From assembly GCF_004000885.1 (NCBI RefSeq), contig NZ_BIMC01000006.1:62001-126000 (forward strand): 64,000 bases of DNA, in the 5' to 3' direction. The stretch is from Paenibacillus glucanolyticus NBRC 15330 (GTDB lineage Bacteria > Bacillota > Bacilli > Paenibacillales > Paenibacillaceae). Shown here piece after piece: positions 16,258 to 25,010 of this stretch; the first letter of the stretch is position 1; every line of letters begins with the position of its first letter. The translations under genes were made by a program, and so were the position numbers. The notes under the pieces are model-generated. The model saw only the letters and a program-made list of their open reading frames with translations. It searched no databases and was not told the origin of the DNA.

Positions 16258-17010
16258 GTGAAAAAGAAGACCAACAAGTTAAAATATATGGCTGGCGCAT
16301 TTGTGGCCGGAGCCCTGCTGTTTACAGGAATTTTGTTCGCTGCTGCGAATCCCGAAGGAACCTTAGATGCGATGAAACATTCGATGTCTAAAATAAGCCA
16401 CTATGTTAACGGCAAGGACAACTTCACCGCTGACGGCCCGTTTGCGAAACAAGGAACGGCGGCTTCGGATTCTAAGTTTCCTACCGGCAGCAGCGATGTA
16501 CCCGCTCGCATGGTTTCGGATCCGGTTAACCAACCGGTGTTCTGGGACCAGGCTTTCAGGGAGGAAACTCTGGGGCATCTTGTAGTCAAGCTGTACAATG
16601 CGGCAGGAGAGTCTGTTGGCTCCGCTACCTTGGAGCAGATCAATGACGGGGTAAAGGTGAAGATTACCGCATCTGGCCTCACACCAGGAAAACATGGGTT
16701 CCATGTACATGAGAACACGATCAAAGATAGAGATTTCAAATCTGCTGGTGGGCATTTTAATCCGACCGACAAGCATCATGGCCTCAAGCATCCACAAGGA
16801 AGCCATGTTGGCGATATGCCGAATCTGGTCGTAGGTGCAGACGGTACCGTGGAAGCGGAGATGATCATCCAGCATGGAACTCTTGGAAAGAACCAGCCGA
16901 ACTCCGTTTTGGGACGCTCGCTGATCATTCATGCCGGCGAGGATGACGAAGTAACCGATCCATCCGGAAATTCCGGCGACCGGGTGGCCGGGGGGAATAT
17001 CCCGGAGTAA
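16258..17010 (+). CDS. Exported Cu-Zn superoxide dismutase family protein (copy 2)
   Basis: A 250-residue paralogue of the protein at 9354 with identical length. The SOD domain keeps every ligand (GFHVHEN, GGHFNP, HHG, GSHVGD, SLIIHAG) and also lacks cysteine. The CuAO_N-like module is degraded: YVPVRMVSDLVGQPVYW has become DVPARMVSDPVNQPVFW, with neighbouring changes. That suggests relaxed selection on the module while the enzyme domain is kept. GTG start with AGGAGG upstream, terminator after. The 100 bp upstream is also duplicated. Confidence 0.9.
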   Translation: MKKKTNKLKYMAGAFVAGALLFTGILFAAANPEGTLDAMKHSMSKISHYVNGKDNFTADGPFAKQGTAASDSKFPTGSSDVPARMVSDPVNQPVFWDQAFREETLGHLVVKLYNAAGESVGSATLEQINDGVKVKITASGLTPGKHGFHVHENTIKDRDFKSAGGHFNPTDKHHGLKHPQGSHVGDMPNLVVGADGTVEAEMIIQHGTLGKNQPNSVLGRSLIIHAGEDDEVTDPSGNSGDRVAGGNIPE

Positions 17011-17061
17011 CCCTGCAAGCAACAGGTAACATGTAGTTTGTAGCATATGAGAGCCAGTGAA

Positions 17062-17092
17062 AAACGCATCTCTATAGGGAGGTGCGTTTTTT
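17062..17092 (+). terminator. Terminator of SOD copy 2
   Basis: AAACGCATCTC/GAGGTGCGTTTTTT hairpin with T tract, a diverged copy of the one at 10157-10187. Confidence 0.88.
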
Positions 17093-17187
17093 GTGGTGAT
17101 TGTGTAGCGGGACGAAGAAGAAGAAAACGAATCCTGCCTTCAGGAGGTAATCAAAGGATCTTGTATAATTTATTAAAGGTCGATAAT

Positions 17188-17216
17188 TTGACTTCATTCC
17201 GAATAATGTTTATACT
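17188..17216 (+). promoter_or_regulatory. Sigma-A promoter of mazEF
   Basis: TTGACT (17188-17193), 17-bp spacer, TATACT (17211-17216). Confidence 0.82.
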
Positions 17217-17228
17217 TTGTATAAACAT
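17206..17228. promoter_or_regulatory. Autoregulatory operator of mazEF
   Basis: Perfect inverted repeat with nine-bp arms ATGTTTATA and TATAAACAT and a five-base centre. It covers the -10 box. It is the expected binding site of the MazE dimer or MazEF complex. Confidence 0.75.
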
Positions 17229-17245
17229 TTGTGTGAGGTGGTAGC

Positions 17246-17476
17246 ATGTCGCAAGTTCAAAAATGGGGAAACAGTTTAGGCATTCGCATCCCAAAGGCAC
17301 TGGCCATGGAGATAGGACTTGAGGAGGGATCAGAAATCGATCTTGACGTTGAAGATGGTCATCTCGTCATCAAACCACGGACCAACACACTGGAAGATCT
17401 ACTTTCGAAAATAACGCCTGATAATATCCATTCCGAGGTTCAAACGGGTGAGCCGCAAGGACGGGAGTCATGGTAA
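17246..17476 (+). CDS. mazE: MazE-type antitoxin (AbrB fold)
   Basis: A 76-residue protein with an N-terminal swapped-hairpin AbrB/MazE DNA-binding domain (VQKWGNSLGIRIPKALAMEIGL...VEDGHLVIKP) and a C-terminal tail that should wrap the toxin. It binds and neutralises MazF and represses its own promoter. It overlaps mazF by seven bases. The ribosome site is GAGGTGG. Confidence 0.92.
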   Translation: MSQVQKWGNSLGIRIPKALAMEIGLEEGSEIDLDVEDGHLVIKPRTNTLEDLLSKITPDNIHSEVQTGEPQGRESW

Positions 17477-17811
17477 AAGAACAATACATTCCTGATCGTG
17501 GCGACTTGGTATGGATTCAGTTTAATCCTCAATCTGGTCATGAGCAATCGGGGAAACGGCCAGCTCTTGTACTCTCACCTGTAACGTATAACGGTAAGGT
17601 CGGTTTAGCCTTATTTTGTCCGGTTACTTCCAAGGCTAAAGGCTACCCCTTTGAGGTTGTTATTCCTCAGGATTTACCGATAGAAGGGGTTATTCTTTCT
17701 GATCAAATCAAGAGTCTCGATTGGCAATCTCGCCAAGCCAAGTTTATTTGCAGAGTTCCTAAGGAGACCTTGAATGAGGTTTTGTCTAAGGTAGATTTAT
17801 TGATTCATTAA
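17470..17811 (+). CDS. mazF: MazF-type endoribonuclease toxin
   Basis: A 113-residue member of the PemK/MazF family. RGDLVWIQFNPQSGHEQSGKRPALVLSP contains the conserved strand-loop with catalytic Arg, and GVILSDQIKSLDW holds the second conserved block. It cleaves single-stranded mRNA at short sequences when free of MazE. The mazE stop lies inside its start region, so expression is coupled. A terminator follows. Confidence 0.94.
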   Translation: MVKEQYIPDRGDLVWIQFNPQSGHEQSGKRPALVLSPVTYNGKVGLALFCPVTSKAKGYPFEVVIPQDLPIEGVILSDQIKSLDWQSRQAKFICRVPKETLNEVLSKVDLLIH

Positions 17812-17833
17812 TTGAAAATTATTGTATACAAAC

Positions 17834-17869
17834 CGCTCCTTCGTTTCGGTTATATTGGAGCGATTTTTC
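17834..17869 (+). terminator. mazEF terminator
   Basis: CGCTCC ... GGAGCG with ATTTTTC after the stem. Confidence 0.75.
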
Positions 17870-17982
17870 TATAATCGAAATCAAGATATACATTGAGTAA
17901 ACATCTAGGAACCCCATTTAAACTCTCCGCATCATACGTGCTAAAATAAAACCATCATACGGAGTTATTGGAGGTATCTTCA

Positions 17983-18498
17983 TTGAACATTCAACTGGGC
18001 CATTTTGAAGTGAATTCCGGACAATTGGTTGTGGCCGATCCTTGTTATGAATTGGATACGAACATTATTATTATGGGCGTGTTGGAAGGCGTATTGAATG
18101 GAACGTGGGTAGGGGAAGTGGAGAAGGTGGAGATCCCGGATTGGGGCGAAGCCAACGCCAAGCTAACGGCTTACCATCACTCGGCAGTTGAACAGGGGGC
18201 ATTCCTGGAGTGGATCAAGTGTCCTTTTATAGCTGGGGTGGATAGCGGGCAGGCGGGTATTTTTGATATTCAAAAGTACCGAATTCCGGATGCGGATTCA
18301 GTATCGGATAGCTCGGACACGGATACGGAATGGTATTATGCCTGCTGCGACATTACCGAGAGCGGGGAAGAAGCGGGCGTCCTGGATGGGGGCGTCGTAT
18401 CTCGTACCGGCATGGGCGATGGAGCATACGGCGTGTATAAGGCCGTGAATGAGTTGGAACAGGTGGTTGGCGTAAAAATTGTGTTTATCAAGAGTTAG
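17983..18498 (+). CDS. DUF4241 family protein
   Basis: A 171-residue acidic soluble protein beginning MNIQLGHFEVNSGQLVVADPCYELD, a pattern I associate with DUF4241 (G-x-L/V-V-A-D-P). GVVSRTGMGDGAYGVY near the end fits the same family. The TTG at 17983 is chosen because GGAGGT lies seven bases upstream; the TTG five codons earlier overlaps that site. Function unknown; relatives often sit in immunity-type gene sets. Confidence 0.78.
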   Translation: MNIQLGHFEVNSGQLVVADPCYELDTNIIIMGVLEGVLNGTWVGEVEKVEIPDWGEANAKLTAYHHSAVEQGAFLEWIKCPFIAGVDSGQAGIFDIQKYRIPDADSVSDSSDTDTEWYYACCDITESGEEAGVLDGGVVSRTGMGDGAYGVYKAVNELEQVVGVKIVFIKS

Positions 18499-18532
18499 CG
18501 GAGTGCCAATGAAACGAAAATAAGCAAGAGTG

Positions 18533-18567
18533 AACAGCCATGGAAGGGGATTCTTTTATGGCTGTTT
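18533..18567 (+). terminator. Probable terminator after the DUF4241 gene
   Basis: Arms AACAGCCAT and ATGGCTGTT, then TTGG. The T tract is short. Confidence 0.5.
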
Positions 18568-18645
18568 GGCTGGTCGTCCGTGTATCCACCTGAGGAGGAG
18601 TAAAATGGCTTCGTAAGGGGCTACTGAGCCGAATGAGCCTACCTA

Positions 18646-18741
18646 TTAACCAATAACATACATATTCACCGGGATGCTATCGAACCTCATTTTAATCGCT
18701 TTCTCTTTCATTTCTACTGGATAGCTGACTCTTGTTGCCAA
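18646..18741 (-). pseudogene. IS3-family OrfA N-terminal stub
   Basis: On the minus strand GGAGGTG precedes a TTG start and 31 codons reading LATRVSYPVEMKEKAIKMRF..., then a stop. This is the typical beginning of IS3-type transposase OrfA (helix-turn-helix, usually MATRxSYPVEVKxKAIEMR). The rest of OrfA, all of OrfB and the right end are missing. An AAAAACACCT/AGGTGTTTTT inverted repeat just upstream (18745-18809) may be part of the element edge or a terminator. Confidence 0.7.
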
Positions 18742-18860
18742 CGCAAAAACACCTCCAAAGTTGTCCCCATTTCTTACGAGATGGTTGCTTTCTATTGAAG
18801 GTGTTTTTAATTTGTCTCACGTTATAGGATCAGTCCCAGGAAACTCACGCTTTTTTGTAA

Positions 18861-19691
18861 TTACTCGTAGACATTACCTGCTCCAAATACATCATAACTC
18901 ATATTTGTAATTCTTATACGAGCATTCGTTATTGGCGAAGCACTAAGAGATATGCTTTCACTGTACCACGTTCCATTTTGTGGATAGTTACCATTTACCG
19001 TTTTTTGTCCATACCAGTTAACATTTCCTCCTGATAAAGGTTTAACAATTTCGTAACGAACTGACGCTGTACCAATTCTATCATTCTGCCAACCATGTAC
19101 AGTTACAGAGCCTCTAGAAATATTGAAATTTGTTTGTCCAAGTAAAGGTTGTTGACCAAAAAGGTCAAAAGAATAATATACTAATTCAGCAAATGGCTGG
19201 ATAGTTGTTTCAGGTTCCTGAATCATTTTATGAATTGGTGTTCCAGCTTTGACTTTAAGATAATCTGATGAACCTGGGTCAAGATTAACTTCTAAAGGCT
19301 TTATTATAACCTTCCACCCCTGTTCAGTTTTGGAAACGGTGTATGGGAGAGGAGGGTAATTATCTACGTCTGTATATGTAAGTTGGACTTGGAGTTGATA
19401 TTCCGTATCATTAATGTTTTCAACTTTGAGAATTTCGTAGCTAACTAAAGTGTCTGTTGCAAATTCATTATATCCTTTTTCTCTACTCTTATTGTCAATG
19501 TAATTTAGATCATTAGAATACTCAATCATTCCATTTACATCATTTTTAAGTAAAGCCTTAAAATAGAGGTGTGCAACATCCAATGCTTCATTGCTTTTTT
19601 CAACCGTGTTCGCTGAGGTGGCAAAGATTGAAGTACTCAGAAAAAGACTAAGTAAAAGAAATAAGGGCATGATTTGTTTTAACTTGTTCAC
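18861..19691 (-). CDS. Secreted protein of unknown function
   Basis: A 276-residue precursor with a signal peptide (to about residue 27). It has an NTF2/DUF4878-like first domain (ALDVAHLYFKALLKNDVNGMIEYS, then a strand-rich segment ending GWKVIIKP) and a Ser/Gly/Asn-rich beta C-terminal domain (VTVHGWQNDRIGTASVRYEI). The GTG at 19691 follows GGGAGGGG by five bases, better than the TTG upstream. It is divergent from the sigma factor gene and shares its AT-rich composition. It is a possible target of that sigma factor by position only. Confidence 0.75.
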   Translation of the reverse strand: MNKLKQIMPLFLLLSLFLSTSIFATSANTVEKSNEALDVAHLYFKALLKNDVNGMIEYSNDLNYIDNKSREKGYNEFATDTLVSYEILKVENINDTEYQLQVQLTYTDVDNYPPLPYTVSKTEQGWKVIIKPLEVNLDPGSSDYLKVKAGTPIHKMIQEPETTIQPFAELVYYSFDLFGQQPLLGQTNFNISRGSVTVHGWQNDRIGTASVRYEIVKPLSGGNVNWYGQKTVNGNYPQNGTWYSESISLSASPITNARIRITNMSYDVFGAGNVYE

Positions 19692-19833
19692 AATTTCCCC
19701 TCCCAATATTTTTTGTACACGCTTATATTACAATAATAGGAAAATATTTTCAATAATATTTTCACTATTTTTAGACATGTTTGGCTTTATATACGTCTTA
19801 CAGTAAAGAAAAAAGTTTGGAGGTGAGGTTAGG

Positions 19834-20415
19834 ATGGACAATTTTACAGATGAAAAAAAGTTGATTTTAGAGATAATGAACGGAGAAATAGATAAATTCT
19901 CAATTATAATCGATCAGTATCAGAACAGAATATTTAGTTATTTTATTAAAATGGGCATGAATTATAGTGATGCACAGGAACTTACCCAAGAAACTTTCTT
20001 CAAGGCATACACAAAACTTGATCAACATAATTTATCGAAAAAGTTTTCAACATGGCTTTTTAGTATTGCTATCAATTTAATGAGGGATTTTCAAAGAAAA
20101 CAAAAGTGGATGCTAAAACTTCCTTTTGCCGTGAATGAAAACGTAGCAGATTACAGGACACCGGAAAGTGAATTTATATATGAGGATCAAAAAAAATCCA
20201 TAATGAATTTATTGAATGTTTTGCCCATGAAAAAAAAACAAATACTGATACTTCGTTATCTGGGTGAACTCAGTTATCAAGAGATTGCTGACATATTGCA
20301 AATATCTTCAATGAAAGTAAGAAATGAATTATTTAGTGCTAAAAAGAAGCTTCGTTCAACAATTCAGGAAAAAGGAGATGATTTAAATGAAATGCTTAGA
20401 AACTTCGGAGATTGA
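19834..20415 (+). CDS. ECF-type RNA polymerase sigma factor
   Basis: A 193-residue sigma-70-family protein with region 2 (IFSYFIKMGMNYSDAQELTQETFFKAY, FSTWLFSIAINLMRDFQRK) and region 4 (LPMKKKQILILRYLGELSYQEIADILQISSMKVRNELFSAKKKL). It has no region 1 or 3, as in ECF factors. It has a GGAGGTGAGG ribosome site. It overlaps the anti-sigma gene by 29 bases, so the two are made together. The DNA is AT-rich compared with the flanking core genes. Confidence 0.93.
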   Translation: MDNFTDEKKLILEIMNGEIDKFSIIIDQYQNRIFSYFIKMGMNYSDAQELTQETFFKAYTKLDQHNLSKKFSTWLFSIAINLMRDFQRKQKWMLKLPFAVNENVADYRTPESEFIYEDQKKSIMNLLNVLPMKKKQILILRYLGELSYQEIADILQISSMKVRNELFSAKKKLRSTIQEKGDDLNEMLRNFGD

Positions 20416-21916
20416 AAATTTAATTTTTGAAGAGGATAATAGTCTCCAAAAACTCCATATTGAAACATGCCTTCACTGCACACAAGTTTATCAACGAGTT
20501 CTTAATGAGCATCGTGATCTACGTTATTTATTTAGTGTGGAGAGCCCCAAAGAACAAATAAATGAAAACGTTATGCATTCCATTTATAATCATGTTAGAA
20601 CGAAGGATCCAATTCGTCAAAAAAAGGGATGGAAAAAACAAAGGTTATTGGCTGTGTTCACATCAGTCATATTAATTATTGGGTCATTCCTCTATATATC
20701 TGGGCCAACTATTGCTGACACGTTTAAATCACTTTTATCAGGGGGCACAACTGACATTGGATTGTTAGATGCAAAAAATTATGGAACTATTCTGGATCCT
20801 GGCGTGTTAGTCGTAGATCATGGTTATACCTTAAAAATAAACGAAGTTAGTGCAGACGGCGGACGTATGGTAATGGCTCTTCAGCTTATTAATTCTAATG
20901 GTTTAAGTTCAGAAGGTATGCTGAAATTAGGTGAAGAAAACCGCATATATGTTCAAGATGAGAAAGGAAATATATTAGGTGAGTTTAGCAATGTAGGCAA
21001 AACCAACGATTACTACCAGTTATCTGTGATATTTCCTAACATTATTGAATCAGAAAGCATTAAGGTAGTTGGTGAAATTAATCATCTTGGAGGTACGGTC
21101 AGTAATCAAAAAACGATACAGGGAGATTGGAATTTCAATTTTGCGTTGGATTTAAATAAAGCTAATCAGATATCCACTGTAAAAGAAATTAATCAGTCCT
21201 ATATTGTTCCTAACACAAATATTACTGTTCAGATGAATAGGTTAATTCAAACCCCTTCATCAACGAGACTAGAGATGGAAACCACTTCGACCTCCCATAG
21301 ATTAAAAGTTGGAAGTCTTATGTTTCACTTTGAAGATGATACTGGAAATGAAATCCATAGTGTAGGAAGTACCAAGGGTGGGCATAAGCAGGGATTGCTA
21401 GAAGTACATCATTATACTGACCCCCAAGATGAAAAAATCACACATTGGTCTTACTCCTTTATAAATATTCCAGATGACGCTGTTTTTGTATTTGATGGTC
21501 TTTCACTATTGGAGGAAGATGGTTCTTCGATTGTTTTTAATACAAATGAATTGAGACAAAACAGAATAACGTTCAAAGGAAAAAACAACGAAGATCAGAT
21601 TCATTTAAATGATGTCACTATATCCACTGAGGGAGGGGATAAAAACAGTCAAACTATAATTAAAATTAATGGCTTTAGCAACAGTAACTTTATAAATGAT
21701 CAATGGTTTATTCAGCCTATTGGTGACATAAAGAAATATCCAGTTCAATTCAGAGGTGGCTTATCTCCTTCAGGAAATGGGACTGAGATTAGTGATAATT
21801 CTGAATTTGTTATAGAGGGACTTCCGCATATTGAAGGAGAATTTAAGGTAGTCCGGACATTAATGGAAAGAATATATACTTCTGTTGATTGGAAAATAGA
21901 TTTAAATGAAAAATAA
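20387..21916 (+). CDS. Membrane anti-sigma factor, zf-HC2-like with DUF4179-type outer domain
   Basis: A 509-residue protein. The cytoplasmic N-terminus carries a zinc anti-sigma motif HIETCLHC (H-x3-C-x2-C), one membrane helix follows at about residues 87-106, and a large extracytoplasmic region resembles DUF4179 proteins that accompany ECF sigma factors. AAGGAGATG precedes the ATG inside the sigma gene. It should hold the sigma factor inactive until an envelope signal arrives. Confidence 0.88.
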   Translation: MKCLETSEIENLIFEEDNSLQKLHIETCLHCTQVYQRVLNEHRDLRYLFSVESPKEQINENVMHSIYNHVRTKDPIRQKKGWKKQRLLAVFTSVILIIGSFLYISGPTIADTFKSLLSGGTTDIGLLDAKNYGTILDPGVLVVDHGYTLKINEVSADGGRMVMALQLINSNGLSSEGMLKLGEENRIYVQDEKGNILGEFSNVGKTNDYYQLSVIFPNIIESESIKVVGEINHLGGTVSNQKTIQGDWNFNFALDLNKANQISTVKEINQSYIVPNTNITVQMNRLIQTPSSTRLEMETTSTSHRLKVGSLMFHFEDDTGNEIHSVGSTKGGHKQGLLEVHHYTDPQDEKITHWSYSFINIPDDAVFVFDGLSLLEEDGSSIVFNTNELRQNRITFKGKNNEDQIHLNDVTISTEGGDKNSQTIIKINGFSNSNFINDQWFIQPIGDIKKYPVQFRGGLSPSGNGTEISDNSEFVIEGLPHIEGEFKVVRTLMERIYTSVDWKIDLNEK

Positions 21917-22016
21917 CTTAGTGATAGTCGGATATTTAGTAACGACGGTATTCATTCAGTTACCAAAGCATTGCGGTATTGACTTTAACGAACAGCAACA
22001 AAAGAAACCCTACCTA

Positions 22017-22074
22017 CCACTTCAAAAGAAGAAGGCGAACGGATCCTCCGTTTGGCCTTCTTCTTTTGAGGTGG
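22017..22074 (+). terminator. Very long hairpin after the sigma operon
   Basis: The arms are about 27 bases long (CCACTTCAAAAGAAGAAGG... and ...CCTTCTTCTTTTGAGGTGG) around GGATCC. It lies 100 bases beyond the anti-sigma stop. It is much longer than a usual terminator and lacks a T tract after the stem, so a mobile-element origin is possible. Confidence 0.6.
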
Positions 22075-22220
22075 GGTGAATTTCAATTAGTGCCATAAAG
22101 TATGATTTTTGGGACACTTTAGAATCCCTATGTTTCTACGTTCAAAACCATTAAAATGACTTTAGGAATGTTCCAAGATATTTAATCACTTTTTGAAACG
22201 ACAAGATGGGAGTGGGACTG

Positions 22221-22487
22221 TTGAAACTGGCATATGGTCGAGTATCTACGAGGGACAAAAATTCGGAAAGGCAGCTCGTCAAATTTCGGGAGCTGGGTGT
22301 AGAGGAACGGTACATATCTGTGGATAAGTTAAGCGGCAAGGATTTTGAGAGACCAAAGTATCAGGCCGTGCGTCTTCTGATCCGAAGGAATGTGTCATAT
22401 GAAATCCCGTCCAACCTGACGGATGGGAAAAGGAATGTTGAAGTCAAGTTTGTATCGACTGAAGGGAAATTGGCTGGTGGGGTATAG
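22221..22487 (+). pseudogene. Serine resolvase N-terminal fragment
   Basis: From TTG at 22221 the frame reads KLAYGRVSTRDKNSERQL..., with the catalytic Ser in the VST motif, and continues like a resolvase/invertase to about RPKYQAVRLLIR (near 22385). After that the sequence is unrelated and ends at 22487. The remaining catalytic domain and the DNA-binding domain are missing. Confidence 0.8.
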
Positions 22488-22703
22488 GGTGTCCGAAGTA
22501 TCGACTAGGTTAAGAAGGAGAAGTTGGAGATGAACTAGAGAAGTACTTGTGTACGAGGTAATGGGATTCTTCCCCGTGAGACAAGATATTCGGAAGAACC
22601 ACCAGGAAATACGCAATGTAGTTAATAATGCAAAACCCTAAATAAAAATTCGTCTCGCTATGCTATAACCGGAAACGGTAGCTCAATCAAGACGAGAAGA
22701 CAG

Positions 22704-23168
22704 CTAGGATATACCGCCCCCTTCCAGCGGAATTTTGAACAGCGTATTATGCAGGTCGAGCGATCTGCGATTCAGCGCGTCATAATCGGCATTGGTCTTC
22801 TCATTAATGATCGCGATCACCTTGGACAGCGTGTATTCAAAAGGGAGCTCCAGCAGCGGAAGCCCATACTTGTTCGCCAGATCGATCATGTTTTGCGGAA
22901 TACGGTCAAAATAACGTTTCATTTTGATGCACAGGCCCGCGCAGTTGTTCTCGGCCAATTCATGAATGACCCGATTCTGCAGCTCCTCGCTATCTTTAAA
23001 AATATATCCGGTGGATAAGAGCAGCTCATTCGAAGCCAGCCAATCGAATACATCCGGATTTTCAATAATATTCACAACGGATATTTGGTGATCAATTCCT
23101 GCCGAACCTGCAACGAGTTTAATGCCTTCGATCGCTTTGATCTGAAGGATGTCCCTGATGGTAAGCAT
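22704..23168 (-). pseudogene. Truncated PucR-family regulator
   Basis: The 154 codons match the N-terminal PucR domain of purine catabolism regulators (MLTIRDILQIKAIEGIKLVAGSAGIDHQI...VVNIIENPDVFDWLASNELLLSTGY). Complete members are about 500 residues with a C-terminal HTH; here the frame stops just after the domain, and the DNA beyond is unrelated. It cannot bind DNA as is. It is divergent from another broken gene of the same purine-catabolism context. Confidence 0.8.
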
Positions 23169-23199
23169 TCTTAACACACACCTTTGTTTTTGTTCTCAT

Positions 23200-23214
23200 T
23201 GTGCAATGTGCACA
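23200..23214. promoter_or_regulatory. Palindrome upstream of the PucR remnant
   Basis: TGTGCA-ATG-TGCACA, a perfect inverted repeat about 30 bases ahead of the truncated regulator's start. It may have been an operator. Confidence 0.35.
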
Positions 23215-23467
23215 GTGAATATGCGATGTTTTAGTTTCGCTGTACAATGACCGGAGTGTAGCCCTGGATTACAATAAGGGTGTCAGGAGCGGTTCGTAAC
23301 TTCAACTGTGATATAATTCACAAAATATCCTTTTGGCAGTGGAAAGTCATTCACCTCAAGGTCATTTATCCACAACTAAGGCATGGCCGATCCAAGGTGA
23401 ATGAAACATTCAAAGGGATAGCCTGACAAAAGACAGCACTTGTCCATTTGTAAGCTAAGGAGGCGAT

Positions 23468-24030
23468 ATGACGGGAAGCTGCGGAAGAAAACCAGTACTG
23501 AAGCCGTTTGTGTTGTAAGCGCAGCCATCTCTTGCGATGCGGGATTCCTTCAACAAATAAGAAGCTTGAAATTTTATGGGACGGTACACACCATCTTTGA
23601 TCGAACGGTGAACCTGAAGTGTCCGAACGGTGAATTATATACGATTGCCACTGACAGTGTGGACAATGCTCCGAATACGCTGATCACGGACATCGACAGC
23701 TTTTCGAAAAAGGGGCTGGCGATTGGAGATCAGGTCTATGCGGAGGGAGAGCGGTTATACGTAGGGAAGAATGCAGCTGTTATGCTTCAGCAAGTCCATG
23801 TATGGCGGAGCAAGCTCCCATCCTATTCGGAAGAAGAAGAAATCTTAAGAAACCATGTAGCTGCAGCCCAGTTATGAATTGAAGCTCATGGCAAGGCCGG
23901 CGGGATGAAGCGATCGGCAGAGACCGCAAATCCTTTGGATCAGGAAATGGATAGATTGCTGAGAGAGCGCTCTGCGGGGCTTCTTGAAGCGTTATCCAAA
24001 GGCGAAGTCAGTCTTGCATTCATTTCGTAA
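23468..24030 (+). pseudogene. Broken DUF2877 family gene
   Basis: AAGGAGGCGAT precedes ATG at 23468, but that frame stops after 16 codons. The coding frame resumes one phase over (VVSAAISCDAGFLQQIRSLKFYGTVHTIFDRTVNL...) to an in-frame TGA at 23875, after which the same frame continues plausibly (IEAHGKAGGMKRSAETANP...) to 24030. So there is at least one frameshift, one nonsense codon and a missing C-terminal half. DUF2877 proteins accompany purine/ureide degradation genes, in keeping with the adjacent PucR remnant. The family call is from memory of the sequence pattern. Confidence 0.6.
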
Positions 24031-24243
24031 TTGCATGTTCATTGAAGCAGTCTTGGTACCGTTTACATAATCCCATAATCCGCAAACATCGTCTAAAATA
24101 CGCAACTTATTTTGGAGTGGACAAAGATCTGAGCAGGTTATACTTTTAAGAATTCTTTCAGATCCGTTAGGGCAAGATATGGTTTGGAACAACGTCTGGC
24201 AAGATGGAGCTGTTCCTATCACAATGTCGAAGGAGTGAGATGG

Positions 24244-24471
24244 ATGGCTAATAAAAATGATCGTAATCAAAAGGTTGATTCTGACCGCGACACGACCAAC
24301 ATGGATATTGACGCTGGAGAAGCCTTAGGAACTGCAGGCGGTGGCGTCGTAGGTGCTGCCGTTGGTTCCATATTGGGTCCAATCGGCACGATTGCAGGTG
24401 GTATCGCAGGCGCAGCATTGGGTAACAAAGCTGGCGATGCTGCAGAGAATGACGACAACGATTCAAAATAA
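24244..24471 (+). CDS. Glycine-zipper protein
   Basis: A 75-residue protein: a charged N-terminus, a hydrophobic glycine-zipper core (GTAGGGVVGAAVGSILGPIG, then GGIAGAALG) and an acidic tail. Such segments form tight helical hairpins in membranes or coats. The ATG at 24244 follows AAGGAGTGA. Function unknown; a terminator follows about 80 bases later. Confidence 0.7.
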   Translation: MANKNDRNQKVDSDRDTTNMDIDAGEALGTAGGGVVGAAVGSILGPIGTIAGGIAGAALGNKAGDAAENDDNDSK

Positions 24472-24552
24472 GCTGCGTTAGTACAACCATCTGCGCGAGT
24501 AAATTAAGCGGACCCGGGGATTCCCGCCTTCGATTATTTGTAGCTGCATGTT

Positions 24553-24582
24553 TAAAAGAACCGCGCTCCCGCGCGGTTCTTT
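24553..24582 (+). terminator. Rho-independent terminator
   Basis: AAAAGAACCGCGC and GCGCGGTTCTTTT, a near-perfect stem that works in both directions. Confidence 0.88.
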
Positions 24583-24597
24583 TATAAGAGGGACCGT

Positions 24598-24920
24598 ATG
24601 AAGAAAGATATGCGCTGCTATCATTGTTTTTAGTATTTTACTTAGCGGTTGTAGAATGCAACAGCGATACCTACTAATACGGAACAGAAAACCGGGACAG
24701 AGGTTCCTGAACGAGAAAATGATGTACCACAATTCACACCGCTTGATGAAGTAACTATGAAGGCGCTCAAAAGGGGTCGATAATAGTAACCGTCAAATCA
24801 CTTGAAGATAAAATGCTACTTGAAGAACGTAAGTTTTGGTATTATATTGCCTTGAATGAAGAAGAAGGAAAATGGAAGACAGAATGGCATCAGATAGCAT
24901 TTGTAGTTGTAGCTGTATAG
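24598..24920 (+). pseudogene. Degraded small lipoprotein gene
   Basis: An ATG-AAG-AAA start is followed, one frame over, by a hydrophobic stretch ending in the lipobox ILLSGC. A third frame then reads VTVKSLEDKMLLEERKFWYY... to the TAG at 24918. At least two frameshifts separate these parts, so the gene is dead. Confidence 0.55.
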
Positions 24921-25010
24921 GCCCGCCTATGGTACGATATGAGGGATTGGCAAGCGACTAAGCTAGCAAATCGCCATGCCACCATAGACATCGGGATTGG
25001 GGATAACATC

